DNA of 64,000 nt from Zeugodacus cucurbitae (taxonomy: Eukaryota; Arthropoda; Insecta; Diptera; Tephritidae): contig NC_071667.1 in NCBI RefSeq assembly GCF_028554725.1, positions 69,073,501 through 69,137,500 on the forward strand. The letters run 5' to 3'. Positions 23,700 through 36,524 of this stretch are shown here, piece by piece (within the stretch, counting starts at the first letter, position 1; every line of letters starts with the position of its first letter). The notes below the pieces were generated by a model, which saw nothing but the letters and a program-made list of their open reading frames with translations, did not search any database and had not been told where the DNA came from. The translations under genes and the position numbers were made by a program.

Positions 23700-25440
23700 A
23701 AAAAACGGCGGAAGCAAAGTTGTAGACCTAATATTTCCACAAATTGAGTTGAATAGGTTTAATTTTTGACCTTATTGTAATATATTTAAATTAATTACGG
23801 AAAATAACGAAAATTTTACATAAAACTGCTATGTTAGCACTAACTATAAGTGTGACTATCACTACCACAAAAAATCACCTCCTAAATTTTGGCGGTATGT
23901 GAAACTGATGTAAGGCCTCATTTGCTCGATAATATCAGAACCCATTCCACAAACATGAAGAAGCGCTCAATTAAAAATACTGTTCTTCTCGATTGATACG
24001 GCCTGTGGGATTTTGGTCCATTTGGCCAATTTTAGTCAAGGTCAGAAGAGTCAATATCCCTGAATTTGACCCGAATCGAAACATATATTCTTTATCTTCC
24101 CAAGACAATGAAGGTTTTTCCCTTTACTATCACCATTCAAAATAGCATTTCATTTCCTGTGTTATAGTTTAATTGTTCTAATGATATATAGTTCTAACGG
24201 TATATCCACTGTTTTCAATACAAAAGTGTTCACCAAACAATCTTAAAGAGTCTCCAAGTGTTGTTTTTTTTCGCGGAGAAAAAGTTTTACTTCGCAATTA
24301 AATACTCAGTTCAAGAGATCATATGCTTCTTTCTTGATTTATACTGATACCGAAGAGAGTATAATATGCACCTGTTTTACTTTGTGGTATTCCTATTCAT
24401 AACTAGTCTCTATACTTGTGTCACTAATTTAGAGAAAACGACATTAATGACACCTACAGTTATATAAACTCAAATCTCACGGGTTCGTTTAGCTGCCCTA
24501 ATAAATTTCTCCAAAAATAAATAACAGACATTGTATGAGGGGAAATCGTCATGAAGGAGACCTCATTAAGCACCATATGTCTTGGAAGAGAAGATACAAT
24601 GACTGAGCTAGGTATGCTACCATAATATATTATAAAATGTTATTCAATAAGGCGTCCTTGATCTAGAGCTTCATTGAAAAGTTTTAATGAGTACGTGGAT
24701 GCTGTTCGTTCGTTAACAGTTGAGATTCAAGTCTTCCAAGACTTTTGCATTCATTTGTGAGATTACTTTTCTTCTGAAATATTAGATTTCGATGAACAGG
24801 CAGGCTTCCATCCAATCACACTCTACATAAAACCCAATACATGTAGTATACCAGTTCCTAGCCATAATATTTTAATAGCTCCACCTCGAAATTTATTGCT
24901 TTTAAACATATTATACTTCGAGGTATTCGAACCTATATTCTACGATTAAGGAGTACCTTATCCGCCATTAAAGTGTAATAAAAATAATTTAGCGCCAACC
25001 AACTGACATATCTTCTATTTGTATTGAATTATTTGTATGAAGCTTAAGTATTTATAGGTAATACTTATTTAGGCAATCTATGAATAAACATTTAACTTTC
25101 ATAATTAAATAATGAACTATCTGCATCGATCGGACACGCTATCGCACCCGAAATAGGCACTTGTTTATAAATGCTTTTCGACTTATCACGACGGCAGTAT
25201 ATATGTTTGGAAACCCAAGCAATCAGCTGAGAAAAAAATCAAAAATAAATTGTTGCTGTCATCATATGTAGACTCCTACAAAATAGATAACCCAACGGTC
25301 CAGCGGCGGTCAAATTCAAACAAATTTCCAAATTTAACAAACCGGCAATAAAAACTGGTCTTCGAGGAGAGCAAAAACAAAATTTACGAGAATAAAAAAC
25401 GGACCAACTGATTAACTGATCCATAAGGAAAAACGAAATG
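23700..25440. other. AT-rich stretch, nothing assigned
   Basis: No coding-like frame over 61 codons and no paired terminal repeats. CAGCTG is present at 25223. Confidence 0.5.
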
Positions 25441-26783
25441 TTTTAATCTTTGTTTACCTACAACATAAACACAACGACAACGACAAGACACATAGAGAGA
25501 CAAACACCAGACACAGAGACACAACAACTAGCAATTTAAAGCAAACATTTTCCCGGAGCAATAAGGAAAATAAGGAAAATTTATAGCTACGTCAACATTG
25601 CGCCAAAGAGTCAAGCGAAGACGTGGCAAATATGGGATAAGTGGGATTTTTTCCAAGAATTCTGCCAAGAGCTGAGAATTTCATGTCCATAAATGCCACA
25701 CCAGACCGAAGGCATTACTTCGTACTTACAAACCTACTTGTGTTGGTAGGTATGTGTAGTAAGGCTTTATGAGCTCTGCTGTGGAGCTGCGAATATGCGC
25801 ACTTATCGGTTCGCTTCGAATTTCAAAGCGCTGCAAAATGTTTATGCAACTCAGGCACAAACAACGCACGACGGTCATAAAGACCATAAAGACCTGAAAG
25901 ACCGAAGTCTTCTAATGCCGCATGCCCCCAGAGTTGTGCATAACTGAATGCCACAAGAGGCCAAGAGTCTTCGGCTGACTCTGGTGACACGGAGGCACGG
26001 CACAGTGCGTCGAGAGACTTGTAACTGCATGTAGCCACGTAACTAAGCACATATACTCGAGCAAATATACTTACAAGTGGCAAGTGCAGAATTCTAATTG
26101 CAATGTGACCAGCGAAAGATATGCACTTATGCGTTCCTATGCTATGTAGTTATGTATGTACGGCGTTGTGTGTGAAAGGAAGTTATTAACCACTAGAACC
26201 GGAGAAAATTATGAAAATGTGGGCGCGGCAAGGCACTGCAATGGGGGCGTTGCGCTGTTGCCTTCTTGGAAAACGCAAAAATCAGTTGCACAAAATACGC
26301 TGACGCAATTATGGAAATGACTCAATAACAATTTATGATAACTTAAGTACATACCGAAGCAAATACAATTTACATGTTGAAATACATACGGATGTGTGTA
26401 GATATGTATGTTGGTTTCTAAGCATTTCTGCGAAGGCTCTTTATCGGCGCTTATAAATCATGTGAAACTATCGAGCGCGGAGAGGAAGTGAGTCAAGTGC
26501 AGTGGTCCAATAACCCAAGGCAACCCAACGTGAAAGCCATTCAGGCGTGCCGCAGACGACCGGAAGTTTGCCAAATGCACTACAGCTTGAATGGAGAGCG
26601 ACATTTTTGGCGCGCAAACTTTTATGCTTGTACATACGCAAGGCGATAAAAATAAATCGCAACAACAAATATTATATAACACAACGCATGATTGACATAC
26701 ACACACACACACTTATTTACTTGCTTTCTTACTTCAGTGCAAAGCTCAAAGATGTGCACATATTTGCATATTGTATGGACATT
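25440..26783. other. GC-richer unique island
   Basis: Contains a small AAAGACC-repeat cluster (about 25877-25905) and (CA)n at 26700-26711. The minus frame 25823-26083 (86 codons) overlaps no domain. Likely non-coding. Confidence 0.4.
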
Positions 26784-27635
26784 AGGGTGGTGTAGAAAAA
26801 TTTTTGGAAAATGTTGCAAGTTTTTGAAAGCATAATTTTTTTTGGTTGGAGATATCTTTGAATATTTATGTGATTTGAGGTTTAAGAAGTTTCAACATTC
26901 AGATTTCCCAGATTCCAAATATCTTTAGATACTTAGCTAATGTCTACTCTCAAAACATTTAGAAATTTGTTAACCTCATTCCGGTTTTAAATTCACTTTT
27001 CTATACTTAAATACAAGTTTGTCTATCCATCTTCCTCTTAAAAGTTTTAACAGGTCCACCCTCAAGTTAATTTTTCAAATATATCAAGCTTCATTGTTTT
27101 AATTCATCTGATCGAATAATGATTGAAATGCTGGAGGAGAAATTCCCAAATAATCCCCAGAAAAGCTCTGTATTGGCTCATGATTAATATATTAGATATA
27201 TTTTAAGCTAGTGGGCCATTCTATTATGACTATCATTGAAAATATGCTGTGGCAATGAATACAGAGAGTTGCATTGCCAGGCTACAAAACATTTTTGGTC
27301 GAGTATAATATAATTTCAATGGATTTCTTCAGCATTCTTAGTTTCAGGAACATGTATGTAACTATTTGTTACACCTCAAATGACTCGCTGGGTGCTGAGT
27401 GAAAAATTGTTGGGCAAACAATAATCTATACTACACTTTAGACTATACTTATCCACAATGATAGTCTTCTTTAGGGTACCTTAAAAGTAAAGTTTTAGTG
27501 GACTTCTGAAAACTCCTTTCGCTTATCCATTATTATATACGCATCAGATGACTAACAGCCTCAATACAGTACATTAATGGAATAAATTTTTAATAAGATA
27601 TATGATTATTGAGAAAGTATTATAATTATGACCTA
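26784..27635. other. AT-rich stretch, nothing assigned
   Basis: An AGGGTGG / CCACCCT pair at 26784 and about 27063 hints at a small inverted-repeat element, but the match beyond seven bases is poor and there is no clear target duplication. Confidence 0.4.
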
Positions 27636-28072
27636 TTGTGGAACTTCTCTAATTCGAGTCACCATAATCCACAAAACACTTCGAGTTAGAGAGACTTCGA
27701 GTTATAGAATTCTCATTAAAACTACAGTTTTTCAAAAAGATGTAAAGTACAGGTTTAGACCCAGTTTTATTTATTTACTTCGCATAAAGTAATTTTTTTA
27801 GTAGTAGTTTGCTATTGTTTGTTATACGTCTGTATCTCATGCCTTTGTTACACGATTTATGAAGTCTATAAGTGTAATATCATTATTTGGACGCCTCCAT
27901 CTCAAAATTGTTAAATTAGGAAAATTTTAAATTTTGTATTATGCCCTAGTCGAAAAGTTCGATTTATGGAAGAAAATTTGTGTGAAATTTTACTTACTTC
28001 TATTGTCAATTCAAAAGTTTGAGTTATGGTGATCTTCGAGTTATAGAAGTTCGAGTTATGGAATTTCCACTG
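27636..28072. mobile_element. 437-bp pogo/Tigger-like MITE
   Basis: The right end, reverse-complemented, reads CAGTGGAAATTCCATAACTC; the left end reads TTGTGGAACTTCTCTAATTC. Both are bordered by TA (27634-27635 and 28073-28074). The phrase TTCGAGTTATxGA recurs several times near the ends (about 27679, 27696, 28035, 28050). Ends beginning CAGT-GAA...-TAACTCGAA with TA targets are characteristic of pogo/Tigger-type elements. No transposase frame, so non-autonomous. Confidence 0.72.
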
Positions 28073-28074
28073 TA

Positions 28075-29140
28075 TTTAGTTTATCACTTTACTCAACTAC
28101 AAAAATGTTTAAAGTTTTTCTTTCCGAAAATAAAAATTTCCGGAAATAGAACATCCCTAACCCACAGAGAGTTTAGTGCAGTTCCGAGGTGCACGAACCG
28201 ACCACCATATGGATCCAATGTACATACGTGAAAAAATTATGAATTGCAAAACTACACACACAAACACAAAGTTTTAGCCTGTAAGAACAAAAAAATCTGA
28301 ATTTCGAATGTTAAAAATTCCTTTGTGCAAATGAAGTGGGCTGCTAAAGCGAGAATTTCGCTTAGTTCATGAAGAAGAAATATGCAATATGCTGCAGTTT
28401 TTAAGAGAAGGATAACTCTTCTGCGTGTCTTTGCCTTACTTATATACGAGTAAATATAACCATACATATGCATGTAGTACATACTATATACCATATGCTT
28501 GAGGCTTTCACGACTTGCGAGGTGCTAACCATGTGGTTTTGATATGAATTATATAAATTTATGAATGCTGTTGTAATTAATATATACATACATATTTACA
28601 AACATATTATATTTATTTGCCAACAAAATTTAATCAAAAACAAATACATTTAAGCAAACCACAACTTTTAGTGTTAATTGGGGTTCTCTTCAAATATGGT
28701 TTATTAATTTTTTATAGTGTCAAATTAAGTGAGGTCACGCGGTCAGACCTCTCAACACTTAGCTAACTTTTTAACACTTTGGCTCCAGCACCTTCCGTAT
28801 TTAGCCGCACAATTCTCTGACATTACCACGAATCGTCTAAAGTACTGTATCAGTAGTTGTCGACGTTTCAAATTAAATTATATAAATATTAACTTCCTTA
28901 AACTAACCACATCCGTTGTTTGGCTGAAACAATTCTGTGTAAAGAAACCCATTTTTTATGGCCAATTGAAATATTTAACAATAAATTTAATTCTCGCGTC
29001 ATGAATGAATGATTAAATTTGTTTATCGCTTAAAAATATGCTTTTGAGAAAAATTATATATTTTAGTTAGCATATCGCTTGCGTTCTTAAGAAAAAATGT
29101 TAATATAAAATTAAATACAAATTTAGATAAATACTTGTAC
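28075..29140. other. AT-rich stretch, nothing assigned
   Basis: The frame 28729-29004 (+) has no motif; no repeats could be paired. Confidence 0.5.
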
Positions 29141-29899
29141 AGGGGTTTTCAATAAGAGCGATACAAAAGTTTGTAATAAAACATAAACAGTTTGGGATAG
29201 CAATGAAACTCTTTATTCCTGAGAAAATACATTCGATGCCATTTTATATGGAACTTGATTTCTTTTGCATGGCCTCCACGGGCACACTTGCGGAAATCCA
29301 GACGTTGAACCCAATTTTCGACGGTTTTCGAATATATTTCGGATTCTGCTGCAAATTCATCAATCGTCGCTGACTTGCTGACATAGACAATTTTGACTTG
29401 ACGTTGACACAGGAAATAGTCTAACAGCGTCAAATCGCACTACTGAGACGGACAATTGACTGGGTCATTTCGTGAGATAACTCGATTCAATAAATTATTG
29501 TAAAATTCGCTGTGTGGCTTGTGGCGCCGTCCTGTTGGAACCACATATTGACCAAGTCCATATGATCCAATTCGAACCAAAAATATTCGGTTATCATTGA
29601 ACGATAGCTATTCCAGTTCACAGTAACGTGCCGGTCTTGAGAATAACGGAGGAAGTACGGTCAATGACGCCGCTGGCCCATAAACCGCACCAAATCGTAA
29701 TTTTTTTGGACTTAGCGCTCTTAAAGTAAAGTTGAGGCCACTAACTCCGAATTTCGGTAGTTAATTTTAATAATTTCGACTCGTTGTTTTATCTTATTAT
29801 ATATCTATCATGATGAAATGGCAAACCTTACTGAAAAAAAATGTCAAAATAGCGGGACAAAATATGGCGTCGTTTGCTGTCCTTATCGGTCCACTTTTC
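29141..29899 (-). mobile_element. Second DD41D-type mariner relic, internally deleted
   Basis: The left end begins CAGGGGTTTTCAATAAGAG after a TA (29139-29140). The right end near 29899 keeps only a weak inverse (CCTTATCGG...). Minus-strand pieces in order are: KQRVEIIKINYRNSELVA (N-terminus), KKITIWCGLWASGVID, VNMWFQQDGATSHTA with the second catalytic Asp, then after a frameshift CDLTLLDYFL with the third, and a C-terminus KCARGGHAKEI. The segment with the helix-turn-helix and the first catalytic Asp is missing. Terminal sequence differs from the 15.7-kb element, so this is another subfamily. Confidence 0.8.
29149..29433 (-). pseudogene. DD41D-type transposase C-terminal frame
   Basis: A 94-codon frame beginning at TLLDYFL (third catalytic Asp) and ending past the KEI-x-F tail. 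It aligns by eye with the last quarter of the frame at 15782-16402. It is not expressed as a functional protein because upstream parts are in other frames or deleted. Confidence 0.75.
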
Positions 29900-30400
29900 T
29901 AGCGTCGCTTTTGAAAAAGTCTTTATAAACTCAATAAATACAATAGGTATTAAAGAAGTAAGATTGTGTTAGAGCGTGATACTCTGAATCATTTTTCGGG
30001 TCTTAAAGTGTTCTATTTTAAATTTGAATTATTTTGATACTGCTTCAACTTGGAGAAGAAAATTTTTAATGAGGGCTAACAAGTATTTCGAGAATAGTTC
30101 ATTATGTCCTCACAAACTCTGGAGAATAGGTTCTAATCTTAAGCTAATCTTAAGCCAAAGTAAAAGGTCTACGAGAGATGATCATATTGACTAATGTTTC
30201 GACTAAAAGAGATATATTTGTGATTAAATAAAGTACAAAAAAACATTAGAAAGAAAAAAATAATTTCAAGAAAAAGTTTTTTTTTTTTTAAATAAATTCT
30301 ATTTTTCAACTTATATTAAGATACCATATTTATTTCAGTTTTTTTATCACATCCTTAGTCCATAATAAATTTTCGCTTAATGTCGAAATTAATCAACAAG
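29900..30400. other. AT-rich stretch, nothing assigned
   Basis: Poly-T/poly-A tracts only. Confidence 0.5.
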
Positions 30401-31860
30401 GGTGCGCAAAGCATTTGTACTAATTTCCGTGGATTCCACGAAAACAGAATTTCAAACAGAAACAAGCAAATCAAGCAGAAACAAATGTTTTATATCCAAA
30501 ACGAAAGGGGAGCCTAATCCATATGTTAGAAATCACTGAAGACTGCGCTTGAGTTAAGACTGATGCTAATGCTGTAGGGAAGACATCAAAGCGTTGGCAT
30601 TCCGTTGTAATTAATATTTTCATTCTTCGATTGATGCTTGTGACCCGCTTAATTACCTACAAGCATGCGAACAATAATAATGGGAGACAACGCTTTGGGG
30701 TTGCGTGAGAAACGACGCTGTTGGGGCAACAAATCGGTCAAAGAGTGACTGAACAAATTGATGTGCGGCTGTCTAGTACTACTTGTTTTTTGGAGGCCTG
30801 CGTTTAGATGTCAATCTAAATTAGTTCTCCGAATCGAATGAGAGAAATTAAAAGCGATTTTTGTTTTATAAAAAGATTATTAATTCAGTAGGTACTACTT
30901 TTTTCGCTCTCAAATTCTCATGAATGAAATTCATTTGTGCAACTTGCAAAATAGTGTTGAGTAAATATTTTATTAAAAGCTTTAAGTCGAGATATTATTT
31001 ATAATGCCGTGCGCACGTGTAATAGTGTCTGAAGAAAGACTTCATTGACTTAACTCACTTCAAAGCAGCTGCAATCTAGACACTAATGCTCCATTATGTC
31101 AAAATGATGTTAATAAATTTTTATTGCACACACTCATGTACGAGTGGTTATTGGGGCAAATATTGATTTTAGCAGTTTATGCAAATACATTTCCTTCAGT
31201 ATACCAGCGAGCAACAACAAACACATGCATCCATATTTGCTTAAGCATATAGAGGGAGATTGCTTATCGTGTGTGCAATATTGCAAAACCAGGCCTAAAA
31301 AGTCCACAGCACGCGCTCCTGTGCTGAGCAAATAGTGATCGACCAAAGAGTCGTCGTTGTCGTCGTCGGTGTTGGTGGTGTGGAGCGTTGTTAAGTATTT
31401 CCGACAATTTCCGATAAATGAATGATAAGACCAATCGGATTTTACCGCAAAAGAATCAGAAAACAAAGCAAAAAAATAGCAGAAATTCATTAAAAAACAC
31501 ATACAAACCAACATAAATGAGAAGTGAAAAGGGACAACGTGGTACCAAGGTCGCCGCTCAAGCGTTCACGAATTTGACTGATAAGCCGAAAAAAAATCGA
31601 AATGCAGCGACGCAAAGAGTACTAAAAATACAATTTTTTTCCAACAACAGTTTGCATACGAAAAACAAACAGAATTTATTGTTTTTTTGTGTCAATACTC
31701 AAATGTATGTATAAATCTATATGCACTCATGTAGAGCAATGCAAACAGAGCCTAAGTCAAAGATTGCGTTTAAAGTTTTCATTCATAAATTGAATGCAAC
31801 ATTTATCGCACGTTTTTTGTGTGCATGAGAACATATATATGTACATACATATATACGATT
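30400..31860. other. GC-richer unique island
   Basis: Includes GTCGTCGTTGTCGTCGTCGG (about 31351-31370). The minus frame 31134-31514 (126 codons) reads through it as DTDDDNDD-like low complexity, so I do not call a gene. ATATATATGTACATACATATATA motif near 31832. Confidence 0.4.
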
Positions 31861-32600
31861 TTATATAATAAATCTAACAAGAAAAGTTGTAACATGTGCT
31901 TTCGAGTATAACTTGACAGTAGCTGGGCCTGGTTTATATATAAAGCGCGCCGTGAATTTTTTCTGGAAATGTAGCATCACCCTACTGGGGTCCTGAATGA
32001 TTTCCAAACCCACTATAATTCCTCTGGTATTCACACACTTACCCAACTCGGTGTCTTAACATCGCGTCTAACGAAGAATTTATATTCTATTTATATTTAT
32101 TGGCGGACTCTTTAGTATCAAATTTAGAATGTCCTTTATGTCGATGAATATCATTTGCGTTATATAATTGTATCAAAAACTCAAGGTTCAGAGATTGAAA
32201 TCGGAGAATTTAAGTGCTTCTATTTTAGGATAACTCACCGTAGATACAAGGTTTAGTTTTATCCAGTTGCAGAATCTGATGTTATATCAATTTCCATGTA
32301 ACCCATATATAATAAAAACAGATAATTATCCCAAAGATCTAATATGAGTTGGAGGGTTTTGGAATACCGTCGTATTTCGGAAAAAAATCGTATTGTTTTT
32401 AAAGAGATATTTAAGCTGGAAAGTTTAATTGTTATATCAGATCTACTAGTCCTTTCTTCTCTTAAATATATAAATATGTATATTGAAGACTTGCGAGTTC
32501 TTCAAGGCTATTTAACATAGCATTTTCCCAATAGCATCCATATCCAGACTAAACAAAATGTATCTGAGGGTCTAGTTAATATCCTATTATTCTTTAAGAG
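31860..32600. other. AT-rich stretch, nothing assigned
   Basis: No gene-like signal recognised. Confidence 0.5.
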
Positions 32601-33240
32601 TCAAATTTTGACGATTTTCAATGGGCTGGTAAATGAACATAAATTATTTTTTAGGGTTGTAACTTTGCATACATTTATTTGAAGACTTAAAAGAGAAGAA
32701 AAAAATTTTACATAATTTTGTTGTTGTTGTCGTTTTTTGATCAAACAAAAGCCCTTCTTTTCGGCGGCGCATGTGATTTCCGCTCACTGGAACATCTGAA
32801 ATCAAAAATTCCAGCGGGATTAGAAAGAGTACATGTTTGGCTCTGGTATCAACTAGGATTGTTAATTTCGCACAAAAATTAACAAAATGGCGGACCTTTT
32901 GAAATTTTTTTGTGAAAATTACCTTTTTTCAGCCACAAATCAAGAAGATCTTCACCGATTTGTTTTATCCTAGTTCATACCATAGCTATATATGTATGTA
33001 TAGAATAAGGTATTAAAGTTTGGAACCGATTAAATCAATAGGTTTCCAATAGCCGCATGTGCCAGTCGTAAAAACACTGTTTCGAGAAAACCACGTTTAA
33101 ACGTATAAACGCGCTCTCGCCACCTGACCTGACGCTTCCACCATAAATCGATTATATCTTCAAAAGTTTTCGAAATTTTCACTTAAAAAAAAATAAAAAA
33201 ATCGATTTTTTGAAACCGCGAATGGGGGTGGTCCCGATAA
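32600..33240. repeat. Possible decayed relative of the TTAA/GGGG elements
   Basis: The segment 33080-33240 resembles the right part of 38157-38822 in order and wording: GTTTCGAGAAAACCACGTTTA versus GTTTCGAGAAACACTCGTTTA (first 20 bases compared), a following GCGCTCT, then AAAAAATCGATTTTTTGAAA versus AAAAAATCAATTTTTTGAAA, and a G-rich end. A clean left terminus and TTAA flanks were not found, so it is listed as a possible relic. Confidence 0.45.
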
Positions 33241-34419
33241 GGGTCTTCATTGTGCCGTCAAAATTATTTATACTATATACACATGTACATAGCTTTATAC
33301 AAATATATGCACCGACAATCGCGGTAACACTGCCAAAGCAAACATTTCATTCATAATTGCATTGCACGGAGTTTCACCGCCAGCGTCGGGAGCTTTCACA
33401 CTTATTTGCGAAATTTTTTATATATTCATGAAACTCCATGTCAGATCGGTTATTCATTGACGGTGAGGATATTTGTAGTGCCTGAGAATTGCATTGATGA
33501 TGACGTCACAAATCAAAAGCGCGATCAATCATTATAAGTAAATATAAATGTATAGGAGACTTATGCTGAATACTTTTAGTATTTGCTATTATTAACGCAA
33601 TATTTGTCGGACATCTGTCAAGCAAATATAAGAATATATTTATGTGTAGGTATGTACACTTCCTTCTACGAACTTTTGTACTTGCGTGCACTTCTTGACA
33701 ATCTTATCAGGGAATGTGAATTAGCGAAAAATTCTTGGTATTTCCGTTGTTTATTTATTTTAATATTATATTTGGATACATAATTTATACTCGTAGAGAT
33801 ATTTAATAATTTGTGGGTGTTTTTCTGCGATATGGAATCAAGTTTTTTTCCTGAAGTTTCCTTGGAATCCAACCATAAATAGTTACTCGCCGGATATTGT
33901 AGATGGAGTGTCAAGTATTTGCAAATCTGGGATGATTCTAAAGCATAGTCAAAGTAAATGGCATTGGAACTGCTCTGGATAACTTTCTAGTCAGTTTACG
34001 ATCAGATAAGTCGCGAATCAAAGATAGCTAGTAGTTTATATGTCTTCTACTCAATTGTTAAGTAGAAAGCTGGCATCTTTTTGAGATACTCATTTCATTC
34101 AATATTTTGAGATCTTATAAGCGTTGATGCATCAGAGAAGTAAATTTTCTATATTTTTTCACTTTAGCTTCGGAAACTTTTCTTGAAAAAGATATAGCAA
34201 TGAAAGCTATTGACAAATATACTATAAAATAGGTAGTTTCCTTTTTTGATTTCTCGACACATTATAGAGTTTTGGACACGTGTTAATATGAAGGTGCCTA
34301 ATATCAGACTAAAGATTAGACTAGATACATAATAAATAGTAGTACAAAGCAAATAAGTTCGATATTATAATATAAGGGAAATTGTTCAAGATAGTCCATA
34401 CTATGAAAGCATATATTCT
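33240..34419. other. AT-rich stretch, nothing assigned
   Basis: Unique-looking sequence with no supported exon. Confidence 0.45.
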
Positions 34420-34932
34420 TCATTGCTCAACTTTTTTTATTTCTACAAATTCTGTGTAATGCAGATTTGAGGCATTGCACCAATTACGAGTGGCGAAGTG
34501 AGCCCGGCCGTTCTTTACCTCTTCACTGGCCCAAGCCAACCTTTTCTGTTCCTCTTCTTTCAGATTAGGCTTGCTACGAGTCGGCTGTAAATCGCGACAA
34601 CCGCCTTATATCGCGCTTTTGCCTTTAACCCCTCTTTGCTTGGCTTCTTCCGGGGCCCTCTCTAGTTGCCAGAGTTGGAACCCTCGACCAATAGCTCCGG
34701 AGAGCAAATAAATTCATCTTCCTTTTCTGTGTTTATACTCACGGCGCTTTTCTGATCCGTGTCTTCATGGACTGTGGCACCAGTGCGACGTAGAGTTGGT
34801 TGGGCAGTAACAGTACAACCACCGCAACCTGCTACCGTTGCAGTGGATTTGCGGCCGCTGGCGACACAGCTTGTAGACTCGCCGACGATTGGGCTAATAC
34901 CCTAGCCCGTTTTCATTCGATTTGTCCTCCAT
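34420..34932 (-). pseudogene. LINE ORF1 (gag-like) relic, frameshifted
   Basis: The minus-strand ATG at 34932 opens MEDKSNENGLGY and is quickly stopped. Adjacent frames continue with SPIVGESTSCVASGRK, a Cys/Thr-rich stretch, EKEDEFICSPELLVEG, a stop, RGPRKKPSKEGLKAKARYKA, then RSKPNLKEEEQKRLAWASEE and ATRNWCNASN, ending at TGA 34422-34420. The basic 'KKPSKEGLKAKARYK' and acidic 'LKEEEQKRLAWA' blocks resemble insect LINE ORF1 proteins. At least two frameshifts and one stop show it is dead. Base composition is clearly GC-richer than its surroundings. It could instead be a dead host gene. Confidence 0.5.
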
Positions 34933-35110
34933 GTTGAGTTTTTTTTTTTAAATTCGAGGGACTCTATCCCAAGCGTTTTATACCTACCGCCAGGTACCTC
35001 ATTAGCAATGGCCAGTGTAGACCCTCATCAACCTCCTCTTGGGATTGCATGTGGAGCTGACCACCATGATGAGGTGGATGAGGGATTACACCAGCCTTAG
35101 CAAGGTGACG
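34933..35110 (-). other. Possible 5' UTR of the ORF1 relic
   Basis: GC-richer sequence directly upstream (on the minus strand) of the ATG at 34932, with abrupt composition change near 35110. It is included because it seems to belong to the same insertion; no target duplication was identified. Confidence 0.35.
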
Positions 35111-36391
35111 CCTACCTTTATTTATTTATTACAGTTGCTTAGCCCGTCCACGGACAGCTTAAGATCACCTCCGTACATGCAACGCCACCCAGTCGACACC
35201 CGCGCGGAGTGTATAGCTAAGAGGAATTCCGTCGACCTTAAAAATGGTAAAATCATCATATTTTCATATCCTATCACTTTCATCGGTCGGAGTTTACATG
35301 GACCTTAATACATTGATAACTGGTCAGTTAATAATTTGGCAACAATTTGAGCTGTGAATGCATTTTTCTTAAGTTTCGGAAATGTGATGAATTGTGGAAC
35401 AACAAATTAACACGCTCGTTGTAAAAGTGTAATTCTCTGGAACCTATTGCCATTTTGATACTTCGACGAATTGTTGAGAAAGTCAGTCATATGTCAGCTA
35501 AAGTGTGCTCTTGAATGTTATTTCTTCACATGAATTGTAATTTCTCACAGCGCATTACTTAGTAATCGACAATAAGCAACGAGTATCGCACACTTCATAC
35601 ATACTGCATTTAACACCAAACGGACAAAGACGCCTTTGAGACAATAAAACAAAAAAAACAATTGCGCACTCTACAACGCAAATGCAAACGCTAAATGAAA
35701 TAAATAAATCGTTAAAAGTGATAAATGAACACAAACAATTTGGCAACAATTTGTGTTAAATGTCCTATAATGTAAAGATAACACCCAAGCTATTTGTATG
35801 TGAATACCACCACACTTTGAACTATGGACGAAGACTTGTGTCAAAAAATTGAGAAACAAAGAACAGCGCAGCACACGGCACTTGACCGAAGAATGGTTAT
35901 GTGAACGCCAAGTCAAGACGGCCACCAAAGACAAAGCTATTGTCTCACCATTTCGCTGCAATGCAATTGGAAGAATTGCAACATCTAGTAACCGTTGTCT
36001 ACAGGACTCACTACTATACATATAGCATACATAACGGCAACAACTACCCACAGACACTTGTAGTTGATATTGTGGGAAGAAATGTGGCATAAAAGAATTT
36101 ACTTGTTGGCTAACAATTAGTTTTGGGCTTGGTATTTGTAAATGGCGATCCTTCCTGAAAATCAGCGCTCAAACAATTATAACTAGAAGAAGGTACTTTT
36201 ATTATAGTAAGTACATATATATATACTGATTCATAGATATATCTATGAGTTGTATGTTTGTGACTTGGTTTGTGCGCGTGCGCATTGAAATGATTTTAAC
36301 GTTCCAACATTTTTACGCTTGTCCCGAGACAAGTACGTTTATTGACAAGAAAAAAGTGCTAGAACATTTCGTAACATTACATAACAACAAA

Positions 36392-36432
36392 TATTTTTTA
36401 TTTTATTTTTATTTTTATTTTTATTTTATTTG
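36392..36432. repeat. (TTTTA)n microsatellite
   Basis: About seven TATTT/TTTTA units. Confidence 0.85.
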
Positions 36433-36487
36433 TGTGTGCAGGGGAAGGACTATAGAAATGTGCCTTGGCAGGTTGCGTTGTTATAGA

Positions 36488-36489
<2 letters not shown>

Positions 36490-36523
<34 letters not shown>
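36490..36523. repeat. (AT)n microsatellite
   Basis: About 16 uninterrupted AT dinucleotides. Confidence 0.95.

Positions 36524-36524
<1 letters not shown>

Noticed and set aside
26784..27063. MITE with AGGGTGG/CCACCCT ends
   Set aside because: Terminal match is only about seven bases and no target duplication is visible.
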